Notes under the pieces: generated by a model | Told to the model about the DNA's origin: nothing | The model's input: only the letters and a program-made list of their open reading frames with translations | Databases searched by the model: none | Source of the DNA: JAKVCB01 sp963578605 | Lineage (GTDB): Bacteria > Planctomycetota > Planctomycetia > Pirellulales > Lacipirellulaceae | Assembly: GCA_963578605.1 (NCBI GenBank) | Contig: CAUZEA010000077.1 | Coordinates: 1 to 28,387 of the forward strand | Direction of reading: 5' to 3' | DNA: 28,387 nt | Part shown: positions 7,915 to 17,300 of the stretch, one piece after another | How positions within the stretch are numbered: the first letter of the stretch is position 1 | Layout of the letters: the number at the start of each line of letters is the position of its first letter | Program-made: the position numbers and the translations under genes

Positions 7915-9186
7915 ATGAGTTCCCGTGCCTTGAACGACGTGCTCATCACCGGCCTGGGCGTAGTTTCGCCAATCGGCCTGAATCGCCAGGCGATATGGCA
8001 AGCCATCGATTCAAAAACGAGTGGCGTGGCGCCGTGGCCCGAAATGGCCGAAGCTCGCTGGATGGCGCCCTATTGTGGGGCTGTCCGCAATTTCGATGGC
8101 AAGGCGTTCGTGAAACCGCGGAAAAGCCTCAAAATCATGTGCCCCGAAATGCAGTTCGCCTCCGCTGCGGCCGAACTTGCCTGGGAAGATGCCGGACTCG
8201 ACGATCGTCATGTCGACCCGCAGCGATCAGGAATCGTGGCGGCGGCCGCTGGAGAGCAGTTCTGCCATCTGGAAGAACTGCAAGCGTCGTATCTCGCGTG
8301 GTTGCGGGAGGAACCTTTTAACATTCACTGTTGGCCAAAATCTGCGATTGATGAACTCTTTCCGCTCTGGCTGCTGAAGTACCTCCCTAACCTCAATGCC
8401 TGCCACGTTGGTATTCGCAGGGATTTCCGCGGACCCAGCAACACAATCTCCATTGGCGATCCGTCAAGCCTGCAGGCGGTTGCCGAGGCAGCCCATGTCA
8501 TTCACCGGGGCAGTGCCGACTTGATGCTGGCCGGCGGCAGTTCCTCCTATCTTTCGGCAACTCTCACCGCATTCCACGCCGGGGCTCGGCTGGCGGTCAG
8601 TGACCGCCCACCCGCTGAAATCTGTCGCCCCTTCGATCGGGCCCACATGGGAATGGTGTACGGGGAAGGTGCGGCATTTTTCATACTGGAAAGCCGGGCC
8701 CACGCGACCCGTCGGGGTGCCAATGCAATTGGACGCGTCGTTGCCGCGGCATCTCGTTGTGAACCTTCCGCCTTTAACTGTGACTATTCGGGCAAATCGA
8801 CTGCCCAGGCAGTTCGGGCTGTTCTTCACCAGGCCGATTTAGAGCCGAACCAGATCGGTCATGTCAACGCCCATGGCAACAGCACGCTGGAAGACGACCC
8901 GGCCGAAGCTCAGGCAATTCAAAACACCTTGGGCGACGTGCCGGTGACGGCTCCCAAAAGCTTTTTTGGAAACCTCAGCCAGGCTAGCGGTGCAGTTGAA
9001 CTAGCCGTCAGCTTGATTGCCCTTGAGCGGGGGGTGATTCCACCCACACTCAATTACGAAAACCCCGACCCGGCTTGCCCGGTGAACGTCGTCACCGACG
9101 TCCAACCGACTGAGAATCGAACGTTTTTGGCGCTGAATCATTCGCCCAATGGTCAGGCCATGGCTCTTTTGGTCGCAGAAGCGTAG
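7915..9186 (+). CDS. Beta-ketoacyl-ACP synthase-like protein lacking active-site Cys and one His
   Basis: Thiolase-fold protein of 423 residues similar to KAS I/II (FabB/FabF): LITGLGVVSPIGLN at the start, RPFDRAHMGMVYGEGAAFFILES, HVNAHGNSTLEDDPAEAQAI containing the first catalytic His, and PKSFFGNLSQASGAVELA. Where FabF has the Cys nucleophile in a TACATS-type motif, this protein reads ISIGDPSSLQAV, which places Asp at the Cys position; the second His (GHLxGAAG in active enzymes) is Asn (FGNLSQASG). The Lys of PKS is kept. It should not condense acyl chains by the usual mechanism, and resembles in principle the chain-length-factor partner of type II polyketide synthases, though those have Gln at the Cys position. 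Its ATG directly follows the Rrf2 stop codon. No acyl carrier protein or active KAS lies nearby. Confidence 0.85.
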   Translation: MSSRALNDVLITGLGVVSPIGLNRQAIWQAIDSKTSGVAPWPEMAEARWMAPYCGAVRNFDGKAFVKPRKSLKIMCPEMQFASAAAELAWEDAGLDDRHVDPQRSGIVAAAAGEQFCHLEELQASYLAWLREEPFNIHCWPKSAIDELFPLWLLKYLPNLNACHVGIRRDFRGPSNTISIGDPSSLQAVAEAAHVIHRGSADLMLAGGSSSYLSATLTAFHAGARLAVSDRPPAEICRPFDRAHMGMVYGEGAAFFILESRAHATRRGANAIGRVVAAASRCEPSAFNCDYSGKSTAQAVRAVLHQADLEPNQIGHVNAHGNSTLEDDPAEAQAIQNTLGDVPVTAPKSFFGNLSQASGAVELAVSLIALERGVIPPTLNYENPDPACPVNVVTDVQPTENRTFLALNHSPNGQAMALLVAEA

Positions 9187-9214
9187 TGTGTCACAGTCGG
9201 GCGGGCGTGCAGTC

Positions 9215-9709
9215 TTAACGGCGCATTGCACGATCCATGTCGCGTTGCATGTCGCGCTTTTTCATCGACTCGCGCTTGTCGAAGAGCTTCTTGCCACGAC
9301 AAATCCCTAACAGGAGTTTGGCTCGACCCCGTTTGAAGTACATTTTAAGCGGCACCAGCGTGAGGCCCCTTTCAAACGCCTGATCTGCAAATTTCTTGAT
9401 CTCGCGGCGGTGCAGCAACAACTTGCGGCGCCGGCGGGGTTGGTGATTCAGGGCGTTGGCAAACTTGTATTCAGGGATATCCGCCCCCACCAGCCAAACT
9501 TCGTTTCCTTCGACCCGCCCATGCGCTTCATCAAGCGAAAGACTGCCTTGGCGCAAGCTCTTCACCTCGCTGCCGACCAGGGCGATGCCGCACTCCAGCG
9601 TGTCAAGCACCTGGTAGTTGTGCCGGGCTTTGCGGTTCTGGGCGATAACTTTTTCATTCTTGTTATCGCCGGACGACTTGTCCTGTTTTCTTTTTTTTGC
9701 TTTAGACAT
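9215..9709 (-). CDS. smpB: SsrA-binding protein SmpB
   Basis: tmRNA-binding protein that, with SsrA RNA and EF-Tu, rescues stalled ribosomes by trans-translation. The 164-residue protein has a lysine-rich N-terminus, then the SmpB core: NRKARHNYQVLDTLECGIALVGSEVKSLR, then LDEAHGRVEGNEVWLVGADIPEY, HQPRRRRKLLLHRREIKK, and LVPLKMYFKRGRAKLLLGICRGKKLFDKRE, ending in the basic KKRDMQRDMDRAMRR tail that acts in the ribosomal mRNA channel. All expected elements are present and the length is normal. It converges with the KAS-like gene (28 bp between stops) and follows the DUF1559 gene on the same strand after 27 bp. No ssrA gene was recognised in the window. Confidence 0.96.
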   Translation of the reverse strand: MSKAKKRKQDKSSGDNKNEKVIAQNRKARHNYQVLDTLECGIALVGSEVKSLRQGSLSLDEAHGRVEGNEVWLVGADIPEYKFANALNHQPRRRRKLLLHRREIKKFADQAFERGLTLVPLKMYFKRGRAKLLLGICRGKKLFDKRESMKKRDMQRDMDRAMRR

Positions 9710-9736
9710 GGTCGCCAGAAAGCCTGCAGAAAAGAG

Positions 9737-10804
9737 CTACTGGTAATCTGCCTCCGAAATGGGAGGAAGGGCTTGAAAATCAGAGATAATATTTGGATCT
9801 ACGATTTGCTGTGGGTCAAAGCACTTACGGCCATTGGGGGTCATGAGCTGCTGATACACCAGGTAATCAATATCGGGCTGGATCGAAAGGCCATGACCAT
9901 CGGCAAAGATCACGTTGAAGGCACCGGCCGGATGGTTGCTCGCCGGGCGGGCATAGAATGGCGCGTTCTCAGAATCAGACGCAAACGGATCGCCGCTACC
10001 CTCCTGGCTGAACCGCTCTTGATCACTGTCACTCCAGACCCACACCATGCCAAAGTGCTGTTCACCTTTCTGAGTTGGCCCTACACCTAACCAGGAGTAG
10101 TTCGCATTTTTGTGGTTATTTTCTCCCAACATGAGGGTTGTTGAGGCGCCGTCACGAATCCCCGCGAGTCGTGTCTTCACGGGGGTGCTACTCAAACTCA
10201 AGTTATGAAACAAACCATTCTCTTTGCGGTCGCGCACAAAGGTGTCGCTATCCCAATCCCACACACCGGCGTTTGCAACATACGACAAGCCGGCATTGTC
10301 CGGGTTAACAGTGACATCGGTATCGGCCGGACAGACAAAGACTTCCACCGGCCGAATTCGATCATCTTGGAAGTCGCCATCGACAATCCGATCCCAAAGA
10401 TCTTGCCGTTCGAGTTGCGGGAGAATGCGGGCCGCCCAGCTCACTAGCGATCCACCTGCGGCACCGCCGCTCGCATATATCGAATTGGCCAGACCATTAC
10501 CAATCACAGTCACGTACTGAAGATCGCTACGCTTGACCGGCTGGACATACCCTGGAAAATTTCCCTTGGTTGATTCGAAGTTGATCATAGCCTGGCCCAG
10601 GTTCCGCTGGTTATTGGCGCACTGGGCCATCATAGCCCGGCCCCGGGCGGCGTTGACCGCCGGCAACAGCAAGGCGACCAGAATTCCGATAATCGTGATC
10701 ACCACCAACAGTTCCACTAGCGTGAAACCAGCCGGTTTTTGCGCGATTGGCGGTAATTTTGCCCAGGTCGAGCCACGAGCTGTGTGGCCGGAATGAATCG
10801 TCAT
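9737..10804 (-). CDS. DUF1559 family protein with prepilin-type N-terminal cleavage/methylation motif
   Basis: 355-residue type II secretion/type IV pilin-like protein of the family greatly expanded in planctomycetes. Residues 26-31 read GFTLVE, the prepilin peptidase site (cleavage after Gly26, Glu at +5 of the mature chain), followed by a hydrophobic helix LLVVITIIGILVALLLPAVNAARG. The body is a DUF1559-like globular domain, and near the C-terminus HPAGAFNVIFADG matches the H-X9-DG motif of this family. The role of these proteins is not settled; they may form surface pseudopilus-like fibres. The ATG at 10804 has a GGAGGA ribosome binding site 7-8 nt upstream; the longer open frame to 10915 is ignored. 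Probably co-transcribed with smpB, 27 bp downstream. Confidence 0.92.
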   Translation of the reverse strand: MTIHSGHTARGSTWAKLPPIAQKPAGFTLVELLVVITIIGILVALLLPAVNAARGRAMMAQCANNQRNLGQAMINFESTKGNFPGYVQPVKRSDLQYVTVIGNGLANSIYASGGAAGGSLVSWAARILPQLERQDLWDRIVDGDFQDDRIRPVEVFVCPADTDVTVNPDNAGLSYVANAGVWDWDSDTFVRDRKENGLFHNLSLSSTPVKTRLAGIRDGASTTLMLGENNHKNANYSWLGVGPTQKGEQHFGMVWVWSDSDQERFSQEGSGDPFASDSENAPFYARPASNHPAGAFNVIFADGHGLSIQPDIDYLVYQQLMTPNGRKCFDPQQIVDPNIISDFQALPPISEADYQ

Positions 10805-11330
10805 GGCACGTCCTCCGATAGATTGTTCCGGTTCTCTGTACGCATCGCCTCTGTTAGCGCCCTCGAGCCGCCTGCAGCAGCTGTGCGGAGCCCTTGAGTC
10901 AACGGCCTCTCTCAAAGTTTATTATCGCGAATAGAGTCCCAAAAAACCAGCGGTGACCCGTTACCCCCATGACCTCCCCAAGCGGTCAAATTGGCCAAAA
11001 ACCCGCAAAATCCCCGATCACCTCCCGGGTCGCTACCGAGCCCCCAAGTGGCTTATTCTCCGGTCCAAGCCAGACACTGCTTGCCAGTAGGTCACGGCCT
11101 CGGGCAAGCCCAGGAGACTGCAGGCAATCGATGCGCGGGCAGTGTACCCTCATTTGCGACCAACAACCTCCGGCGGGAAAGCCAATTCCAGCGACTACAA
11201 TTGGTCGATCTGGTAAGGTATCCTATCATACGAGACCATCCTACCCTGCCACGGGCGAGTTCGGAGCCTGGGGCGAACTTCACCCACCGGCAAAATTGGC
11301 CGGTTGGCAAAATGAACCGAGGGCAAACTC
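10805..11330. other. Divergent intergenic region, DUF1559 gene / floA
   Basis: 526 bp between two divergent starts. It holds the DUF1559 ribosome binding site near 10813-10818, a minus-strand GATAAT (-10-like) at 10926-10921 without a convincing -35 box, and GAGGG just before floA. Open frames here have proline/serine-rich, non-family sequence and look spurious. No RNA gene or repeat was recognised. Confidence 0.5.
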
Positions 11331-12365
11331 ATGCTCAACGCTATGCTATTACAGATTTTGAGCCAGTTTCCGAGCGTATCGCTGTTGGCCCAGGCACAAA
11401 TTCTGCAGAACAACATTTTGAAGCTCGGGATGTTCGCCGTGTCGGCGATCATCATTTTCGTATTCGTCCTCATCGTCTTCAGTTACGGCAGGCTTTGGCT
11501 TCGTGCATTTGCGTCCACGGCGCAGGTGCGGCTGGCTGACTTGATCGGCATGACCTTGCGAAAGGTGCAATCACGCACGATCGTCGACGCCAAGATCATG
11601 GCCATGCAGGCGGGCGTGGAAACAGATCCCGAGACGGGCATCACCACCCGCCGGCTTGAAGCCCACTACCTCGCTGGCGGTAATGTGCCACGGGTGATCA
11701 GCGCCATCATCGCAGCACAGCGGGCTGATATCGACTTGGACTTTGACCGGGCAGCCGCTATTGATCTTGCTGGGCGCGATGTGCTCGATGCCGTCAAAAC
11801 GAGCGTTTATCCTAAAGTCATCGACTGCCCCGATCCAGAAAGGTCTGCCAAGGCAACCCTTAGCGCGGTCGCAAAAAACGGTGTCGAGCTTCGCGTCCGA
11901 GCACGGGTCACGGTACGGACCAATCTTTCTCAGCTGATTGGAGGTGCAACTGAAGAGACAATCATTGCCCGGGTTGGCGAAGGCATTATTACAGCCATTG
12001 GATCGGCCGGAGACCACCTCGCTGTGATGGAGAACCCTGATCGCATTTCCAAGGCAGTACTCGCTCGTGGGCTTGATGCACACACTGCATTCGAGATTGT
12101 TTCGATCGACATTGCGGATATCGATATTGGCGAGAACATTGGCGCGCGGCTCCAAGCCGACCAGGCAGACGCCGACACCCGCAAGGCTCAAGCCCTCGCC
12201 GAACAACGGCGGGCTAATGCGATTGCCCTTGAGCAAGAGAATAAAGCAGCCGTCGCTGCGAACCGCGCAAAGGTATTTCTGGCCAAAGCTGAGGTTCCAC
12301 TGGCCCTGGCCGACGCATTCCGTAGTGGCAATCTGCAAACGCTACCTGACAACAGACAGTCCTGA
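11331..12365 (+). CDS. floA: Flotillin-like protein FloA
   Basis: Membrane-scaffolding protein of the bacterial flotillin FloA (YqfA) family, which organises membrane microdomains and affects fluidity, secretion and protein quality control. 344 residues. After a hydrophobic N-terminus, the membrane segment is around 30-52 (KLGMFAVSAIIIFVFVLIVF). Then follow the family blocks VRLADLIGMTLRKV, the RRLEAHYLAGGNVPRVISAIIAA segment, ERSAKATLSAVAKNGVELRVRARVTVRTNL, GEGIITAIGSAGDHLAVMENPDRISKAVLARGLDAHTAFEIVSIDIADIDIGENIGARLQADQA in several parts, and a C-terminal Ala/Glu/Gln-rich coiled coil (QAEADTRKAQA-like, AEQRRANAIALEQE). Start ATG at 11331 has GAGGG 8 nt upstream; a second ATG four codons in is possible. 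No nfeD-type partner gene is adjacent; the neighbours are convergent or divergent. Confidence 0.94.
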   Translation: MLNAMLLQILSQFPSVSLLAQAQILQNNILKLGMFAVSAIIIFVFVLIVFSYGRLWLRAFASTAQVRLADLIGMTLRKVQSRTIVDAKIMAMQAGVETDPETGITTRRLEAHYLAGGNVPRVISAIIAAQRADIDLDFDRAAAIDLAGRDVLDAVKTSVYPKVIDCPDPERSAKATLSAVAKNGVELRVRARVTVRTNLSQLIGGATEETIIARVGEGIITAIGSAGDHLAVMENPDRISKAVLARGLDAHTAFEIVSIDIADIDIGENIGARLQADQADADTRKAQALAEQRRANAIALEQENKAAVAANRAKVFLAKAEVPLALADAFRSGNLQTLPDNRQS

Positions 12366-12495
12366 CGCGGGCTCTCTTACTGGCCGACTTGCGATCGGCA
12401 AAGAAAGTCATTTTGTGTTTTGCAACGTCGCGCTGCGCAAGCGATCCCTTTTAACAAGATGCGGCGAATGTGAATGCTGCCCGAGAATTCAACTA

Positions 12496-13218
12496 CTATT
12501 GCCGATTTAACACGTACTCGAATGTCTCCTGAATAAACTTCTCTTCGGGAGCCTTGGCAAGAGTCCAGCGGCCATCTTCAAACTCCAACTCGTACATATC
12601 CTCATATTCATTAACTCGTTCATTTAGCACGGGCTTCACTAAATCTTTCAGATGTTCCTGCGATGCTTTTAAATTGGTGGCCAAGGAATCATCGAAATCG
12701 TTCAGCAGAGGAGAATCGATATCTGAGAAGGGTTCCACAACACCACCTTGTGCAGTGGTGCCAGCTTTATGTTCCTTTTCATCTTCATCGTCTTCGTGAT
12801 CTATGGTTGATCGAAAAGTGGAATTCAATCGCGTATCGACCGTGACGCGGGCCTTGTAATGGTCCGCCGGAGTCGCTGGAGGAATCAATTTATCCTTCAC
12901 CTTTCGCTCAATCTTATGCGTCGAAACGACCCCATTACCTGAAGACGTAGCCATGCTCACTTTTTCCACTTCCCGACGAAACATCGTGATGATTCCCTTG
13001 TACATTTCCTCCGGACCGCGGTTGGCCAGTGACTCCGTACTGCCATGACCGACAAGTGCTGACGAGCGTTGCCGATCACAACCGGAGTTGCCAAGTGCCA
13101 GCAGCACCAGTGCAATCCCAAAGCACGAAGTAAAGCCCACCCGTGCGGCCATATCGGGGACATTCTCTTGGCGGCTGCGTATCCATCCGCTAGTTTGCTC
13201 TTTGAAAAATTTCCTCAT
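12496..13218 (-). CDS. Putative lipoprotein of unknown function
   Basis: 240 residues. The hydrophobic stretch GIALVLLALGNSGC at about 34-47 followed by DRQRSS looks like a lipoprotein signal with Cys47 as the lipid-modified residue, although the residues before Cys (NSG) only loosely fit the lipobox. Translation may start at Met1 (13218) or, giving a conventional signal length, at Met23 (13152). The mature part is hydrophilic, with a strongly acidic/lysine patch DHEDDEDEKEHKAG near the middle and a C-terminal EDGRWTLAKAPEEKFIQETFEYVLN segment that reads like a small alpha/beta domain. I recognise no family. Third gene of a minus-strand series after the TPR protein and the DPF-repeat protein. 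Confidence 0.72.
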   Translation of the reverse strand: MRKFFKEQTSGWIRSRQENVPDMAARVGFTSCFGIALVLLALGNSGCDRQRSSALVGHGSTESLANRGPEEMYKGIITMFRREVEKVSMATSSGNGVVSTHKIERKVKDKLIPPATPADHYKARVTVDTRLNSTFRSTIDHEDDEDEKEHKAGTTAQGGVVEPFSDIDSPLLNDFDDSLATNLKASQEHLKDLVKPVLNERVNEYEDMYELEFEDGRWTLAKAPEEKFIQETFEYVLNRQ

Positions 13219-13364
13219 TTTACTTCGGCTCCCTTATAATTCAAATCGTGACCAAACCACGTCGTGCTGGAAGGTACCCACGGGAAGTCTGCCATACCGG
13301 TCGGCGGGGCGATCGGACAAACCAAACCCATTTCAGGTGCTTGACCAAATGGACAGGTCGCCGG

Positions 13365-14222
13365 TTAAAATCCGCCGAATGGATCTTCTTCCTGGTTACC
13401 CCCCCCAAAGGGGTCATCCTTCATTTCTCCAGAATCGTCGGCAAACGGATCTTTCTCATCTGAATCCTGTTGCGAATCGGACACCAAAGGACCATTTTCT
13501 TCCTGTTGGGCAGTATCATCAGCGAAGGGATCGCTTTCTTTTGTACCACCCGGTTGGTCGGCGAAGGGATTGGTCACAGCATCGAGAGCGGGATCGTACA
13601 AATCAGCTGGCGGTGTACCCGCATCCGTGTCAGCGGTCGCTGCCATTTTCTGCTGAGCAGCCTCACCTGATCGAGGTATTGTTTGGGGTCGCGTCGGATT
13701 TTGCTCTGGTACAAAGTCGCTCGCCACCATGCCGTCGGTCAAACGATCCAGCGAAACAGGCACGCGGCGCCGAGTTACCGAGGCTTCTGTCCTTTCTTGG
13801 TTTTCATACCGTTTTTGCTGAAGCTGCTGACTCGCAATTGCATGCTGTATCCGTGCGTTTTCGCGGTATTTTTCCAAGGTGAGGCGATTTGGCCCCTGCA
13901 CACGTTCCAACGCGTGGCCAACCGCGTACTGACCGGGACTTTTCGCTTCGAGCATTGCACCATCGCCAAAGTCGTCGAGTGCTTCTGGGGTACGACCCAA
14001 CTTCAAGCGATTGAGGGCGCGGAAATAGTAAGGACGGGGATCCCTGGGATTGGTTTCGATCGCGTGTGTCAGGTATTGATCCGCCGGAAGGCTGTCTCCG
14101 GAAAAATGGGCATGCACACCGCGCCCATAGCTTTCAAGAGCGACAGTCGCATATTGGGCCGACGTGACAGACGCAACTGCCATCCACCAGGCGACCAAGC
14201 CTACAACGAGCGCGATTCGCAT
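13365..14222 (-). CDS. Secreted TPR-like protein with repeated DPF/NPF motifs at the C-terminus
   Basis: 285 residues from the ATG at 14222, which has AGGA about 8 nt upstream; a GTG at 14249 is less likely. An N-terminal signal peptide is visible (MRIALVVGLVAWWMAVASVTSAQ). Next comes a short TPR-like region (SYGRGVHAHFSGDSLPADQYLTHAIETNPRDPRPYYFRALNRLKLGRTPEALDDF, read in parts) and a linker rich in Gln, Arg and Glu. The last 68 residues are acidic and low in complexity, with NPF at 218 and DPF at 231, 258, 270 and 280, each followed by A-D-D/Q or G-G. Function unknown; the TPR suggests protein binding in the periplasm or at the cell surface. Lies 80 bp downstream of the large TPR gene and may share its transcript. 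Confidence 0.78.
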   Translation of the reverse strand: MRIALVVGLVAWWMAVASVTSAQYATVALESYGRGVHAHFSGDSLPADQYLTHAIETNPRDPRPYYFRALNRLKLGRTPEALDDFGDGAMLEAKSPGQYAVGHALERVQGPNRLTLEKYRENARIQHAIASQQLQQKRYENQERTEASVTRRRVPVSLDRLTDGMVASDFVPEQNPTRPQTIPRSGEAAQQKMAATADTDAGTPPADLYDPALDAVTNPFADQPGGTKESDPFADDTAQQEENGPLVSDSQQDSDEKDPFADDSGEMKDDPFGGGNQEEDPFGGF

Positions 14223-14302
14223 TGTTAATCCTATATCTGGAAGCTTCACGCCGGTTTCTCAAAGTGGTTCGAGCCTGAAACCCCTGGCAGTTCCGGCGCC
14301 TG

Positions 14303-17300
14303 TTAACGTGTTGCCATGGCTGGCATCTGCATGGCGAGGACACCAGCGTCAAGTTGCTCAGGATCTCCCAACCCAAGACTTGCTGTCTGCCGAGTCGTTT
14401 GCAATTCATCGATTCGAGACTTCACCTCATCGAACCGTTTGCGCTCGATACGACCAAGGCTATCCTTTGTGAGACCGAGCTTCAATGCTTCCTTCCAGGC
14501 AACGAGTGCGTCATTGTTTTGCCCGGCACCCAGGTGGGCAATCGCCTTGTGAAAATATTTAGCAGCCGTCGGATTGTCAGTCACCGATAGTTCCAGATCC
14601 TCAATTGCATCATCGAACTGTTTGTTGGCGATGAACACGACTGCCCTTGTGTCAAGGATATCGGGGCTGGGACCAAGAATCTCGACTGCTTCGCGAACGA
14701 GTCTTATGGCTGTTTCCCGCTTTGCATCGTCGTCTTGCAGCGCCAACAAGTAGCTCAAATTATTGAGTACGATGGCACGTCCACGGCCACGCAAATCGCG
14801 CCGGCTAAGGAGCTTTCTATATCCGTCAGCTGCTTTCTTATACGCTTGCTGGATATCGTTGAACTCAGCCTGTTGCATCAACAGCGGAATTGATTCAGGA
14901 TCCCTACGCAACGCTGTATCAAGCCAATGGCGGATTCTATCATCGAATAGGTTCCCCGCATCCTCCTCCCGAGCTCGGATGACTTTAATTGCCGTTTGAA
15001 CGACGGCTGGAGCTGATTCGGGTGTATAGACCTGATCGAGCAAAGCGAAACATTGTTCAATCTCTTGGTGAACGCCAATAAATTCAGCCAGTTTGAGAAC
15101 CTTTGCGGAGTCCCGTGAGACGAGGTATCGATACAGCTTAAAGGCCGTTTCTTTGTCGTTCAACTCGTCAACAAGCAAATCGGCTATTTTATCGACCCGA
15201 GGCAATTCCGTGTCGTCAAGTGTACTCAAATCTTTGGGCAAGGTGCGCAGGAGGGCTTGACGTGCGTCTGCTTGTTTTCCCGTTTTTGCAGCAACTTTGG
15301 CAATCAAATCGAGCGTGTTGATGTTGTCGGGTTTCAATTGCATAAGTTTCTTCAGGTGACGCACAGCCTGGACAGCGCTATCCTTTTGGAGCAACATCTC
15401 AATGTAATTGGCACGCGCTTGTGCGATTTCGGGATAGCGGGAGATCACGGTCAGCATTTGTTTACGGCACCTGGGCCAATCACCCAAAGCGTAGTAAAGC
15501 TGGCCCAACATAAGTTCTGCAGACACGTTGAGACGATCCACCTCCTTGGCCTCCTGCAGCAATTTCATCGCCTTTTTTCGCGAAATAGGCTCCGGTCGCG
15601 GGGCGAGAATCTGTGCCATTTGCAAGCGATCCGTCAGCGAAAGCAAGCCATCTTTCGAATTCGAAGCCAGCAACTTTTCGGCCTTGAGCAGGTTTTGATA
15701 ATCCCCTGTATTCGCCAGCAACTGGGCCGCAGTGCGGCGGGCCCAAACCACGTTTGTGTTGTCTCCTGGGACTTTGCCTTCGGCGTAGGACTTGAGAATG
15801 GTGTTCACAAGCGGTGTTGCTCTCGCAATTCTCTGCGGACGGTTGTATCCATTGAGGCCTGTGAGGTAGAACACGGCGAGTTGCCGAGTTGCAAACAGGT
15901 CGTCGGAATTTGATTCACAAGCCGACCGATAGAGGTTCTCGGCATCGAAGGCCCGCCCCATCACCTCGTGACATTTGGCCACCATCAACGGCAAACGCTC
16001 ACTACTAAGTGCCAGTTGTGCCTCGCGCAAAGCCTGTTCAGCGTTTGGGCGATCTTTGTGGTACATGTGATAGCTGATTAGCGCCAACCATGCTTCCTGG
16101 AGACTTGAATCGAGGTCAACAGAGCGGCGAAATGCCTCCCCCGCCTTCGCATCTGCTTCTTCTTTTTCATCGACGTTGAGTGACTCGGCTTGCGCGATCT
16201 TTGCCATGAGCTGACCATACCAAAGTTGTTTGCTCGCATTATCGGGTGCCTGATCGACAACAAGTTGCGCCGATGTGATCGCGGCCGGGACATCTTCGTT
16301 GTTGAACAGAATCTCTGCGTAGAGCTGTCCTATTGCTTGTTGACGGGTAGCCTTCGGCAACCGGTCCACAACAAGTTTCGCCTCCTCGAACCGTCCCCGG
16401 CTTACCAACAAGCGGATATGTTGAATGATCGCACCGACAGGGGAACGCCCCAACTGTGATGCTCTTTGGTAGTATTGTAGCGCTCTGTCCTCATCCCCGT
16501 TAATCATGGCGATCTCGGCACGAAGCAAATGCAGCCGGTCCCAATCAGGACGGTCCTCAGCTGCGGTGGACACAAGTTCTATAATTGCCGGCAAATCTTC
16601 GATCGCTAATTCACCCTGTCGCAGCAAGGTCAATCGCCGACGTGCCTCGGTGTACAAGTAAGTGGGGTCTCCTCGATCAACCACTTCCAAAATTCTTTTT
16701 TGAGCCGCTTGCATCGAAGCGTCATCACGCGCATCGTGAGCCACGCCGAACAACATAAGTCGCGTAGGCAGATCGTTGGGAGCCAGTTCCGTCACCTTAG
16801 TCCAGCCACGCAGGGCCTCGTCCCGCATCCCGATCTGGTAATACTTGCCCGCCAAGGCATTCCAAAGCTGGATCTTGTCGTTCGTACTCCAATCGTCGAT
16901 CCCCTCGGTCAGGGCAGCCAGTTGCTGAGGTAGGTCAACATCGTTGATCGCAATCAATAAACCCGCTTTATCGACGCGCAACACTGGGCTATCGCCGAAC
17001 TCGGATATCAGGCGATCTTCGAGAAACTTCAACGCCTCAGCTGGACCCATGTCAGGATCTTGATTCAACACCTGCATACCAACCCTTCGAATATGGAGAT
17101 CATCCGGAGCTAACTCGTAAGCCTTTTGCACAAGCTCGTTCGCTGCCGAATACTTCTGCAACATTAACATCATCTCCACATGCAGCAGCAGCCGGTCTTT
17201 CTCGGAGAGTTGCCTTGCTTCGGCCAACTCCTCCACCCGCTGCTCAATTTTGGTCCAATCCTGTTGTTCTTCCGGCAACTCGCGCATCTCTTGGATGAGT

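Noticed and set aside
10969..11361. 130-codon plus-strand open frame before floA
   Set aside because: Pro/Ser/Arg-rich low-quality sequence overlapping the floA start; no ribosome binding site; looks like intergenic DNA.
12383..12399. GCCGA-7 nt-TCGGC hairpin after floA as a terminator
   Set aside because: Stem of only five pairs and no T-run directly after it.
15257..15913. 218-codon plus-strand open frame inside the large TPR gene
   Set aside because: Antisense to the continuous 1467-residue TPR frame, with no domain signal or start context.
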